Made by a program: the position numbers and the translations under genes. This document shows, piece by piece, positions 31,232 to 39,824 of a stretch of DNA of 64,000 bases. Position 1 is the first letter of the stretch. Every line of letters starts with the position of its first letter. The notes beneath the pieces are model-generated. The model was not told the origin of the DNA and did not search any database. It was given only the letters and a program-made list of their open reading frames with translations. Source of the stretch: Betaproteobacteria bacterium UKL13-2 (GTDB lineage: Bacteria; Pseudomonadota; Gammaproteobacteria; Burkholderiales; Usitatibacteraceae); assembly GCA_001602455.1 (NCBI GenBank), contig CP012157.1, forward strand, positions 1,669,733 through 1,733,732. The letters run 5' to 3'.

Positions 31232-33007
31232 CTACTTCGCCGTCCAGCTATCTTTCAACGTCACTGCGCGATTCCACACCGGCTTACCGGCAATCGATTC
31301 GACGCGGTCCGCGACAAAATAGCCGTGACGTTCAAACTGAAAGCGGTCTGCTGCCTTCGCTGTCAGTAGCGAGGGTTCCAAATAGGCATTGATGATTTTT
31401 TTGGAATCGGGATTCAGGTCGGCCAGGAAACTATCCGCACCGTCACCGCGTCCGGGGTGTGGCACCTTGAACAGCCGATCAAACAACCGCACTTTTGCCA
31501 TGTGTGCGTGTTTTGCTGACAGCCAGTGAATGTTGCCTTTGACCTTTACTGAATCTGCGCCTGCGCTACCCGATTTGGTTTCCGGCAAATATTCGGCGAG
31601 CACTTTGGTGATATTACCTGCCGCGTCTTTTTCAAAGCCGGTACACTTGATCACAAACGCATAACGCAGCCGCACACTGTTGCCGGGGAACAGGCGAAAG
31701 AAACCTTTCGGCGGCGTTTCTTCAAAGTCCTCACGCTCAATCCACAGGTCACGCGAAAACGGTATTTCGCGTTTGCCGGTTTCAGGATGCTGCGGATGGT
31801 TCGGCGCGAGACAAACTTCGGAAGTGGCAGTGTCGTAATTGGTGATTTCGAGCTTTAGCGGATTCAACACCGCCACGCGGCGAAGCGCCGAGTCGTTCAT
31901 CACTTCGCGCTGGCAGTCTTCAAACACACTCATGTCGATCCACGAATCAGATTTTGAGACGCCGATGCGCTCTACAAACAACTGGAAACCTTCCGGCGCA
32001 AAACCACGACGGCGCGCACCAACGATGGTCGGCATGCGCGGGTCATCCCAGCCTTCGACGTGTTTTTGATCGACCAACTGTTTCAAATACCGTTTACTGG
32101 TGATGATGTAGGTGAGATTGAGTCGCGAGAATTCGATTTGTTTGGGCAGTGGGCGCAGCAACTCACCGACCTCGGCAAGTTTGGCCAGCAACCAGTCATA
32201 CCAAGGGCGCTGATCTTCAAACTCAAGCGTACAAAGCGAATGGGTGATGTTTTCGAGCGCGTCTTCAATCGGATGGGCATAGGCGTACATCGGATAGATG
32301 TGCCATTTGTCGCCCTGACGATGATGGTGGGCGTGTTTGATGCGATAGATCGCCGGGTCGCGCAGATTGATGTTAGGTGAGGCCATATCAATTTTGGCGC
32401 GGAGGACGTGTGAGCCTTCGGCGTGTTTGCCGTCGCGCATCTCACGAAACAGTGCCAAGTTTTCCGCGACGGTGCGATTGCGGAACGGCGAGGGCGTGCC
32501 GGGCTCGGTCAACGTGCCGCGATTGGCGCGCATTTCCTCAGCCGACTGTGAGTCCACATACGCGTCGCCGTGTTGAATCAAATGCTCGGCGAAGCGATAC
32601 ATCCAGTCGAAATAGTCGCTGGCGAAATAAATCGGTGCGGCTGGGTTATCCGGCGCGGAGTTGCCACCGAGCCAGCGTATCGCATCAACGATGCCATCGA
32701 CAAACTCTTGTTCTTCCTTCTCAGGATTGGTGTCGTCAAAACGCAAATGACATACACCGTCGTAATCTTTCGCCAGCCCGAAGTTCAGCAGAATCGATTT
32801 GGCATGTCCGTAATGAAGATAACCATTTGGCTCGGGCGGGAAACGTGTGCGAATTTTTGCGGTGTCGGCGGGCGCATGCTGTTGCTCTACGGCGGTGCCG
32901 GGTTTGCCACACCATTTGCGACCAGCGTAGGCATTAGCGGCCAGATCTGCATCGATGATGTTGCGGATGAAATTGGTGGCGTGTGGTGCGCTTGATTCGT
33001 TTGACAT
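31232..33007 (-). CDS. glnS: Glutaminyl-tRNA synthetase
   Basis: GlnRS charges tRNA-Gln directly. The protein of about 591 residues has the class I block RFPPEPNGYLHYGHAKS, in which the usual HIGH reads HYGH, then LRFDDTNPEKEEQEFVDGIV, and a KMSKS-type loop around ERIGVSKSDSWIDM. The C-terminal anticodon-binding beta barrels are present (NIHWLSAKHAHMAKVRLFDR, FQFERHGYFVAD). The start at 33007 (MSNESSAPH) is preferred; the frame stays open to 33073 with a non-conserved stretch. It is somewhat longer than E. coli GlnRS (554). Confidence 0.95.
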   Translation of the reverse strand: MSNESSAPHATNFIRNIIDADLAANAYAGRKWCGKPGTAVEQQHAPADTAKIRTRFPPEPNGYLHYGHAKSILLNFGLAKDYDGVCHLRFDDTNPEKEEQEFVDGIVDAIRWLGGNSAPDNPAAPIYFASDYFDWMYRFAEHLIQHGDAYVDSQSAEEMRANRGTLTEPGTPSPFRNRTVAENLALFREMRDGKHAEGSHVLRAKIDMASPNINLRDPAIYRIKHAHHHRQGDKWHIYPMYAYAHPIEDALENITHSLCTLEFEDQRPWYDWLLAKLAEVGELLRPLPKQIEFSRLNLTYIITSKRYLKQLVDQKHVEGWDDPRMPTIVGARRRGFAPEGFQLFVERIGVSKSDSWIDMSVFEDCQREVMNDSALRRVAVLNPLKLEITNYDTATSEVCLAPNHPQHPETGKREIPFSRDLWIEREDFEETPPKGFFRLFPGNSVRLRYAFVIKCTGFEKDAAGNITKVLAEYLPETKSGSAGADSVKVKGNIHWLSAKHAHMAKVRLFDRLFKVPHPGRGDGADSFLADLNPDSKKIINAYLEPSLLTAKAADRFQFERHGYFVADRVESIAGKPVWNRAVTLKDSWTAK

Positions 33008-33077
33008 TATCGTGTGCGTGGGGGACGCGAGTTGCGGCGAGAGAGCCGCTATTTTCGCTCGGTTTTCATCCATTTGC

Positions 33078-33107
33078 GGCGGGCGGGCGAAAAATCACCC
33101 GCCCGCC
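33078..33107 (-). terminator. GC-rich 10-bp hairpin between mcp and glnS
   Basis: GGCGGGCGGG (33078-33087) pairs perfectly with CCCGCCCGCC (33098-33107) around a 10-nt A-rich loop. It lies between the chemoreceptor stop and the glnS start on the minus strand. There is no clear T-run after it, so intrinsic termination is uncertain. Confidence 0.4.
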
Positions 33108-33110
33108 TAC

Positions 33111-33202
33111 CCACTCACTCACTCACCTGCTCACCTGTTCACCTGCTCACTCACTCACCTGCTCACCTGTTCACCTGCTCACCTGCTCACCTGCCTACTC
33201 CC
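33111..33202. repeat. CTCACCTG-type minisatellite
   Basis: About ten degenerate 8-10 bp units (CTCACCTGCT, CTCACCTGTT, ACTCACTC) run head to tail between the glnS start region and the chemoreceptor stop. The order of TGCT/TGTT variants suggests slippage plus duplication of a larger block. No protein or known motif is seen. Confidence 0.85.
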
Positions 33203-33234
33203 ACTTTCGAACGCGCCCCCATGAAATGTTCACG

Positions 33235-35238
33235 TTAGGGCAATCTAAACCGCGAAACTTCTCGTGCAAGCCCCTCTGCCTGTTGGTTGAGGCTTGCGGC
33301 GGCTGCCGCAGTTTCTTCCACCAGTGCTGCGTTTTGCTGCGTCATTCGATCCAGCTCCTGTACCGACGCACTGACTTGAGAAATCCCTGAGCTTTGCTCG
33401 TGCGAGGCGACCGAAATTTCGCTAATGATGCTGTTCATTTGCTTGGCACTGGTCACAATTTCGCTGATTGCATCGCCAGCCGTCTGCACCACTTCGGCAC
33501 CTTTTCTCACTTGTTCGACGCTGCCCGAAATGAGCACTTTGATTTCCTTTGCCGCGCCTGCACTGCGCTGTGCAAGTGAACGTACTTCAGACGCCACCAC
33601 CGCGAACCCGCGACCTTGTTCGCCTGCGCGTGCCGCTTCGACTGCGGCATTGAGCGCGAGGATATTGGTTTGGAACGCAATGCCATCGATGGTGCCGATG
33701 ATGTCGCTAATTTTGGATGATGATGAATTGATGATTTCCATTGTCGTCACGACTTGGGTAATCACGTCACCGCCGCGTTCAGCGACTTTGGTATTACTCG
33801 ACGCAATATCCGCTGCTTGACGCGCATTGTCGGCAGTGCTTTTGACGGTGGCGGCGACTTGCTCGACCGACGCAGCGCTTTCCTCAAGGTTTGCGGCTGT
33901 CTCCTCGGTGCGTGATGAAAGGTCAGCCGAGGCGGATGCAATTTGGCCGGATGCTTGGACGATCGATTCCGACGTTCCGCGCACCTGAGACACGATGCCC
34001 CGCAACGAATGCTGCATATCACTGAGTGAGTGCATAAGGTGTGCGGCTTCATCGTTGCCCCAAGGTTTGGGAGACGTCGTTAGGTCGCCCCGTGTCATGG
34101 CTTCCAAGTGACGCTGAACCTCGCGCAGGCCACCAGTCATGACCAGAAAGAAGGAGTAGAACAGATAAGCCGCGAGGACGATGGCACTCAAAACGATAAC
34201 GCCGCGAATGTTCCTGCTGCTTTTAGCTTGTTCGTACCGATCTGCAAGTATTTGATCGAGCGCAGGTAGGGCTTGCTTATACATCCCGGCAACCGCCGAC
34301 ACCGCAGCTTTGCCATCGGCATAGAACGCGCCTGCGTCAGTACTGCCACCAGTGGCGGCCTTCTCGGCGCGTTTTCGAAACTCCTGAAGGTTGGTCAGAG
34401 GTTTCAGGTCAATCTTCGACTTTAGGCTCGGATTAGCAGTCATGGCTCGATTCAAAAAACTAGTGGTATCTTCCGCACCAGACTCGACGCGAGATGACCA
34501 CACAGTGAATTTCTCCAAGTTTTTAGAGTCCAGCGCTCCCTTTGAGCTGGCAAATGTTCCCCATCCCCAAAGTTGCCCTGCGTCTTCCCAAACCTTCGGC
34601 AGCGCCAAGATGAAGGCGTTCACGATGTAGAACGAGTCTATTTCGGGGTCAAGCGTAAGCCCGGAGTCGTCCGAGAGCTTGTTTAGTAGTTCCACCGAGC
34701 TCTTTGTGACGCCACCAAACACGGTTCTTCCGCTTGCGTCTACGCCGTTCTGCGCGGACGCCGTCGCCGTCCAATCGCTCGCGAGCTTGTCTAGTGATGG
34801 CTTGAGCCCTAGCGGGTCACCCGATGTGTCGAGGGAGGTCTTAAATTGGGCAAGCGCCTGGTCCGTTGCGGTTCTGGCAACTTGGTAGTCGGACTCGCTC
34901 CGATAGCCACCGAGCATTGCGCGGGTTGCGTTGCGTGTTTCTACTACCCCCTGCATCACTGGTGCGAGCTTTGACATTGCCTCAACGCCAGCACGCTCCT
35001 TCTTCAACACATTGATGGTGTCGGCGTAGTGGCTCCAACTATCAATGGACAGAATCGTCAGAGGAATCAGCAGCAAGGCCAAAATCAACAGCGCTTTGGC
35101 CTTGAATTGGATGCGGCGGAACAATTTCACGCCAGGTGCCCACGCGCCATGGTGCTGGAAGAATCCAATCAAGGAAGGTCGCGTCGGGCGCGTATTGGGC
35201 TTGGTAGCGGCTGAGGCTGAGTTAAGAACGGCTGACAT
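33235..35238 (-). CDS. Methyl-accepting chemotaxis protein
   Basis: The protein of about 667 residues is a transmembrane chemoreceptor: a cytoplasmic N-terminus, TM1 near residues 47-66 ([19 protein letters not shown]), a periplasmic sensor of about 280 residues rich in helices, TM2 near residue 350, a HAMP-like region ([20 protein letters not shown]) and a signalling hairpin with the tip [20 protein letters not shown] and [17 protein letters not shown]. No C-terminal CheR-binding pentapeptide is present (ends VSRFRLP). The start at 35238 (MSAVLNSAS) with GGGAAAA upstream is preferred over an ATG at 35415, which would add 59 residues across the leader. The ligand is unknown. Confidence 0.93.
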   Translation of the reverse strand: MSAVLNSASAATKPNTRPTRPSLIGFFQHHGAWAPGVKLFRRIQFKAKALLILALLLIPLTILSIDSWSHYADTINVLKKERAGVEAMSKLAPVMQGVVETRNATRAMLGGYRSESDYQVARTATDQALAQFKTSLDTSGDPLGLKPSLDKLASDWTATASAQNGVDASGRTVFGGVTKSSVELLNKLSDDSGLTLDPEIDSFYIVNAFILALPKVWEDAGQLWGWGTFASSKGALDSKNLEKFTVWSSRVESGAEDTTSFLNRAMTANPSLKSKIDLKPLTNLQEFRKRAEKAATGGSTDAGAFYADGKAAVSAVAGMYKQALPALDQILADRYEQAKSSRNIRGVIVLSAIVLAAYLFYSFFLVMTGGLREVQRHLEAMTRGDLTTSPKPWGNDEAAHLMHSLSDMQHSLRGIVSQVRGTSESIVQASGQIASASADLSSRTEETAANLEESAASVEQVAATVKSTADNARQAADIASSNTKVAERGGDVITQVVTTMEIINSSSSKISDIIGTIDGIAFQTNILALNAAVEAARAGEQGRGFAVVASEVRSLAQRSAGAAKEIKVLISGSVEQVRKGAEVVQTAGDAISEIVTSAKQMNSIISEISVASHEQSSGISQVSASVQELDRMTQQNAALVEETAAAAASLNQQAEGLAREVSRFRLP

Positions 35239-35439
35239 TTTATTTTCCCAATATTGAATTGATAAAAAGCGACGAAGAAACAAGCAAATCAAATTTCGAT
35301 GCCGAGAGAATATCCGGCGGGCACTGGGTTTAAAGCGGTGAGTTAGCGGGGAATACGGCCTCAATTCGGCAGACTTCAGTTTTCTGACACGGTTTGACAG
35401 ATGGGCATTTCTCAAAAAACCGCGCCGCGCCCGCTGGGA

Positions 35440-35577
35440 ACTTCTAAAAACCTACTGCGCGGGCGAATCTGTCAGTTCCCGAGTTGGTCAAATTCGTCGC
35501 CGTACACGGGGTACGTGTCCCGCGTTTGCCCACCCCGTCACTGCCAACTTCACCCGCTCGTGACGGTTTTTAGAAGT
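35440..35577. repeat. Dispersed hairpin family 1, copy C
   Basis: ACTTCTAAAAACC (35440-35452) and GGTTTTTAGAAGT (35565-35577) are a perfect 13-bp inverted repeat; GGGCGAA and TTCACCC form the next stem, and the core CGCCGTACAC-N3-GTACGTGTCC lies at 35498-35520. It sits upstream of the chemoreceptor gene in a roughly 1-kb stretch (35239-36251) with no confident gene. Confidence 0.65.
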
Positions 35578-35590
35578 CTCCCCGCTTTGT

Positions 35591-35641
35591 AAACTCGTTT
35601 ATTCACGGGCAGTTTCAGGCATAAATGCGTTGAAACGCCCG
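35591..35641 (-). repeat. Dispersed hairpin family 2, copy 2 (inverted)
   Basis: Read on the minus strand, CGGGCGTTTCA pairs with TGAAAC-T-GCCCG around CATTTATG, followed by the family tail GAATAAACGAGTTT. It directly adjoins hairpin family 1 copy C. Confidence 0.55.
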
Positions 35642-35715
35642 CCGATATTGCACTTTTTGTATTGGGACTGGCACGAGTGGGGGAGGTGCTACCCCTTTGA
35701 TCATTCACTAAAGAC

Positions 35716-35741
35716 AAAGGGCATCGCGGCCGATGCCCTTT
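35716..35741. terminator. Perfect 11-bp hairpin, possible bidirectional terminator
   Basis: AAAGGGCATCG (35716-35726) pairs perfectly with CGATGCCCTTT (35731-35741) around CGGC, with A- and T-rich ends on both sides, a common terminator shape. No gene ends clearly next to it. The region 35745-36190 has short open frames on both strands but none with a recognisable product. Confidence 0.45.
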
Positions 35742-36251
35742 GAATCGCGCGGACAGCCATCAGCGGCTTAATCAAAATGCCGACGGTTTCAACGTCGGTT
35801 GAGTTGCTTGGCTGTAGTGCGCGCACTGCTTGGATGAGTTACGTGACCCGGCGTTTACCTGCTGTCACGCAAGGGATATCGGAGGTGTCGTTGAAAACTT
35901 TAGGAAAAAATTTCTGCAGGTGGGTAGATGTGGGCTCTATTACGGTTTTGATCGTGGCGAAAAAGGTTGACCGGCTTGATGCCGTCACCTTCGACGCAAA
36001 AACTGTTGTTGGCGGCAAACTCGCGCTCACTGTTGGCCATGTGCCCACCGCTGGAATCGAGTGAGCCTGAACATTTCATGATGCAAAGCGTAGGGCTAAA
36101 TCCGGTAAACTTCGCCCGCCTGTTTTGGCTGTGACACAATCACGCCCAAAAGTCGGGTGTGGACGAAGCGTTGGTCACAAACTAAAAAGTTTTGCCAACA
36201 TCATCGATCCGCCACGAAAACCACCGAAAATACGATTTGAGGAGTTCGTCG

Positions 36252-39200
36252 ATGTCTGCCGCAGTAATCCCTTCCGCTGTTCCTGCTGTCCCTGTTGTCC
36301 CTGTTGACCCTGACGCTCATCCGGTAGTCACGCTAGACGACAAATACCTGCTCGATCATGGCCGCGTCTATCTGACCGGTACTCAAGCGCTGGTCCGGCT
36401 GCCGATGATTCAGCGCCAGCGTGACCTCGCCGCCGGGCTCAATACCGCGGGGTTCATCTCAGGCTATCGCGGCTCACCACTCGGCGCATACGACCAAGCG
36501 TTGTGGAAAGCGAAAAAATTCCTCAAAGAAAAACACGTTTTTTTTACGCCGGGTGTGAATGAAGAACTTGCGGCGACCGCCGTTTGGGGTTCGCAACAGG
36601 TCGGGCTCTTCGCCGGGGCGAAGTACGACGGCGTGTTTGGGATGTGGTACGGCAAAGGGCCGGGTGTTGACCGCTCGGGCGACGTGTTTAAGCACGCCAA
36701 TGCGGCTGGTTCGTCCCAATACGGCGGGGTGTTGCTGATTGCGGGGGACGATCACGCCTGCAAATCTTCCACACTGCCGCATCAGTCAGAACACGCCTTT
36801 GACGCGGCGATGATTCCAGTGCTCTATCCGACCGGCGTGGCAGATATCATTGAATTGGGATTGCATGGTTTTGCCATGTCACGTTACTCCGGCTGTTACG
36901 TCGCGCTGAAATGTATCTCTGAAACGGTAGACGCCTCGGCTTCCGTGAATCTGGATATTGATTCGCCACGCATTGTATTGCCGGAGGATATTGACCTTTC
37001 GGCTGGTGGTGTACACATTCGTTGGCCAGATGTACCGCTCGAACAAGAGTTGCGGTTACAGCACGACAAGATTTACGCCGCACTTGCCTATGCGCGGGTG
37101 AATAAACTCAATCGTGTGACCATTGATTCGAGTGAGCCAAAACTTGGCATCATTGCCTCCGGCAAGAGTTACCTAGATACCATGCAGGCACTTGAAGATT
37201 TGGGTATCGACGCACGTCATGCGGCTGAAATAGGGCTGCGAGTGATGAAGGTCGGTATGCCTTGGCCGTTGGAGCCCACCGCTGTGCGTGAATTTGCGCA
37301 GGGCCTGGATGAAATTCTGGTGGTCGAAGAAAAACGTCAACTGATTGAATATCAGTTGAAAGAGCAGCTCTACAATTGGCGCGATGATGTTCGCCCGCGT
37401 GTGGTCGGCAAATACGACGAGCACGGTGAATGGGAAACGCACCGCACTGAATGGCTGTTGCCTGCAGCAGGCGAGCTCACCCCGGCGATGATCGCACGCG
37501 TGATCGCACGACGCATTGCGAAGTTCTACACGTCAAAAATTGTCGAAGCGCGGCTCAAATTTATCGAGGATAAAGAGGCCGCACTGGCGCGGCCACGCTC
37601 GAAAGTGGCGCGTATTCCATATTTCTGCTCGGGTTGCCCGCATAACACCAGTACCCGTGTGCCGGAAGGTTCCAAAGCGTTGGCTGGAATCGGTTGCCAC
37701 TACATGGCAACATGGATACGTTCTGAAGAGACCATGCCCTTCACACAGATGGGTGGCGAGGGGGTGCCGTGGGCAGGCATCGCGCCATTCACTGAAACCA
37801 AACACGTGTTTGCAAACCTCGGTGATGGCACGTACTTTCACTCGGGCCTCTTGGCCATTCGCGCCTCCGTCGCGGCTAAGGTCAATATCACTTACAAGAT
37901 TCTATTCAATGACGCGGTCGCCATGACCGGTGGTCAGCCAGTTGATGGCCCGCTCAATGTGCCGCAGATTACGCAGCAGGTCCACGCCGAAGGTGTGGGG
38001 CGCATCATGGTGGTGACTGACGAGCCGGAGAAGTATCCGATGGCATCAAATTTCGCGCCGGGTGTGACGGTACATCATCGAGATGAACTCGATCAGGTGC
38101 AGCGTGAATTGCGTGAAATCGAAGGTACGACGATCTTAGTCTATGACCAAACATGTGCTGCGGAAAAACGCCGCCGCCGCAAGCGCGGTACGTTCCCCGA
38201 TCCGCAAAAGCGTGTGGTGATCAATGACCTCGTTTGTGAAGGTTGCGGAGACTGTGGCAAAAAATCGAACTGTCTGTCGGTGATGCCGGTGGAGACCGAG
38301 TTCGGTCGCAAACGCGCCATCGATCAGTCTTCGTGCAACAAAGATTTTTCATGTGTGAAGGGCTTTTGTCCTTCGTTTGTGACCGTCGAGGGTGGACAGT
38401 TACGCAAGAAGAAGCCGGTGGTGCAAGCGGTGTTTAAGGCTCTCCCCGAGCCAGTGTTGCCATCGCTTGATTCACCGTGGGGCATTCTGGTCACGGGGGT
38501 TGGTGGCACCGGGGTGGTGACCATCGGCGCACTGTTGGGCATGGCCGCACACCTTGAAAACAAAGGTGTCGCGGTACTCGATATGACCGGTTTGGCGCAG
38601 AAGGGCGGTAGCGTTTACACACACGTTCGCATCGCTAAATCGCCGGAAGATATTTTTGCGGTTCGCATCGCTGCGGGCGAAGCCAATGCGTTACTTGGCT
38701 GCGACATGATCGTCTCGACCTCTGACGAGGCGATTGCTAAGATGCAGGCCAACCTCACGCGTGGTGTGGTGAACGCGGAGGTATCGACGACCGGAGAATT
38801 CACCAAGAAGCCGGATCTGCATATTCCCGTGCCTGAGATCGAAGCGACGTTGCGCGAGACCATGGCGACGGTCGAGTTTGTCGATGCCACCAGCATCACC
38901 ACCGCGTTGATGGGGGACGCTATTTTTACCAACCCATTTTTGATGGGTTATGGTTACCAAATTGGCTTGATTCCAGTGTCCGCGGCATCAATTATTCGTG
39001 CGATCGAGTTAAACGGGGCGGCGGTTGAGAAGAACAAACAAGCCTTTGAGTGGGGCAGACGCGCTGCCGTCGACATTGCAGCGGTAAAGAAAGTCGCTTT
39101 TCCGGTGGAGCCGATCAGCGGTGTCTACAAATTGTCGGAATCGGTCGAGGAGATGATTGAGCGCCGCAAGGTATTCTTAACCGGTTACCAGAACGCCGCG

Positions 39201-39824
39201 TATGCGGCGCGTTATACGGCATTGGTCAAGCGTGTTGCGGACCTTGAGGCGCAACAGTTCGCCGGTAAAAAAGCGCTCAGCGCCGCCGTGGCGCGTTACT
39301 ACTTCAAGGTACTGGCGTACAAGGACGAGTACGAGGTGGCGCGGTTGTATTCGGATATGGGACTTGGTGGAAACTTCAAGAAAAAGGTCGCCGATCAATT
39401 TGAAGGCGACTACAAACTCACCTTCCACCTTGCGCCGCCAGTGATGTCTGCAGTTGACCCAACGACCGGCGAGCCGCGCAAGAAAGTGTTTGGCCCCTGG
39501 ATGATGACGGCCTTCAGCGTATTGGCAAAGTTCAAGGGTTTGCGCGGCACCAAGCTCGATGTGTTTGGCTACACCGAAGAGCGCAAGAGTGAACGGCAGT
39601 TGATTGCTGACTACGAAGCGTTGATCGCTGAATTGCTGCGTGATGTGAGTGCGGCGAATTACGAGACGGCGGTGGATCTGGCTTCAGTGCCCGAGCATAT
39701 CCGTGGATTTGGCCACGTTAAACATGCCCATATGCTGGATGCGAAGACGCGCTGGACGGAGTTGCTGGCGAAGTTCCGCAGTGGTGAAGTGACACATGAG
39801 ATTCGGATTCGCGCGGCGGCGTAG
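36252..39824 (+). CDS. Indolepyruvate ferredoxin oxidoreductase (fused alpha/beta/gamma)
   Basis: This 1190-residue enzyme of the 2-oxoacid:ferredoxin oxidoreductase family oxidatively decarboxylates aryl pyruvates, with thiamine diphosphate and iron-sulfur clusters. The N-terminal alpha part has GFISGYRGSPLGAYDQALWK; the TPP region holds MGGEGVPWAGIAPF and NLGDGTYFHSGLLAIRA; the ferredoxin-like part has CEGCGDCGKKSNC and CNKDFSCVKGFC; the gamma part has GVGGTGVVTIGALLGMAAHL. GAGGAG lies 7 nt before ATG 36252. The N-terminus has a 9-bp repeat-coded stretch (VPAVPVVPVDPD). The last 87 bp are the first unit of the 291-bp array that follows. Confidence 0.93.
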   Translation: MSAAVIPSAVPAVPVVPVDPDAHPVVTLDDKYLLDHGRVYLTGTQALVRLPMIQRQRDLAAGLNTAGFISGYRGSPLGAYDQALWKAKKFLKEKHVFFTPGVNEELAATAVWGSQQVGLFAGAKYDGVFGMWYGKGPGVDRSGDVFKHANAAGSSQYGGVLLIAGDDHACKSSTLPHQSEHAFDAAMIPVLYPTGVADIIELGLHGFAMSRYSGCYVALKCISETVDASASVNLDIDSPRIVLPEDIDLSAGGVHIRWPDVPLEQELRLQHDKIYAALAYARVNKLNRVTIDSSEPKLGIIASGKSYLDTMQALEDLGIDARHAAEIGLRVMKVGMPWPLEPTAVREFAQGLDEILVVEEKRQLIEYQLKEQLYNWRDDVRPRVVGKYDEHGEWETHRTEWLLPAAGELTPAMIARVIARRIAKFYTSKIVEARLKFIEDKEAALARPRSKVARIPYFCSGCPHNTSTRVPEGSKALAGIGCHYMATWIRSEETMPFTQMGGEGVPWAGIAPFTETKHVFANLGDGTYFHSGLLAIRASVAAKVNITYKILFNDAVAMTGGQPVDGPLNVPQITQQVHAEGVGRIMVVTDEPEKYPMASNFAPGVTVHHRDELDQVQRELREIEGTTILVYDQTCAAEKRRRRKRGTFPDPQKRVVINDLVCEGCGDCGKKSNCLSVMPVETEFGRKRAIDQSSCNKDFSCVKGFCPSFVTVEGGQLRKKKPVVQAVFKALPEPVLPSLDSPWGILVTGVGGTGVVTIGALLGMAAHLENKGVAVLDMTGLAQKGGSVYTHVRIAKSPEDIFAVRIAAGEANALLGCDMIVSTSDEAIAKMQANLTRGVVNAEVSTTGEFTKKPDLHIPVPEIEATLRETMATVEFVDATSITTALMGDAIFTNPFLMGYGYQIGLIPVSAASIIRAIELNGAAVEKNKQAFEWGRRAAVDIAAVKKVAFPVEPISGVYKLSESVEEMIERRKVFLTGYQNAAYAARYTALVKRVADLEAQQFAGKKALSAAVARYYFKVLAYKDEYEVARLYSDMGLGGNFKKKVADQFEGDYKLTFHLAPPVMSAVDPTTGEPRKKVFGPWMMTAFSVLAKFKGLRGTKLDVFGYTEERKSERQLIADYEALIAELLRDVSAANYETAVDLASVPEHIRGFGHVKHAHMLDAKTRWTELLAKFRSGEVTHEIRIRAAA

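Noticed and set aside
25694-35577. Integron attC sites as an explanation for hairpin family 1
   Set aside because: Structure with variable arms is reminiscent, but the expected terminal RYYYAAC/GTTRRRY sites are not evident and there is no integrase or cassette-like layout.
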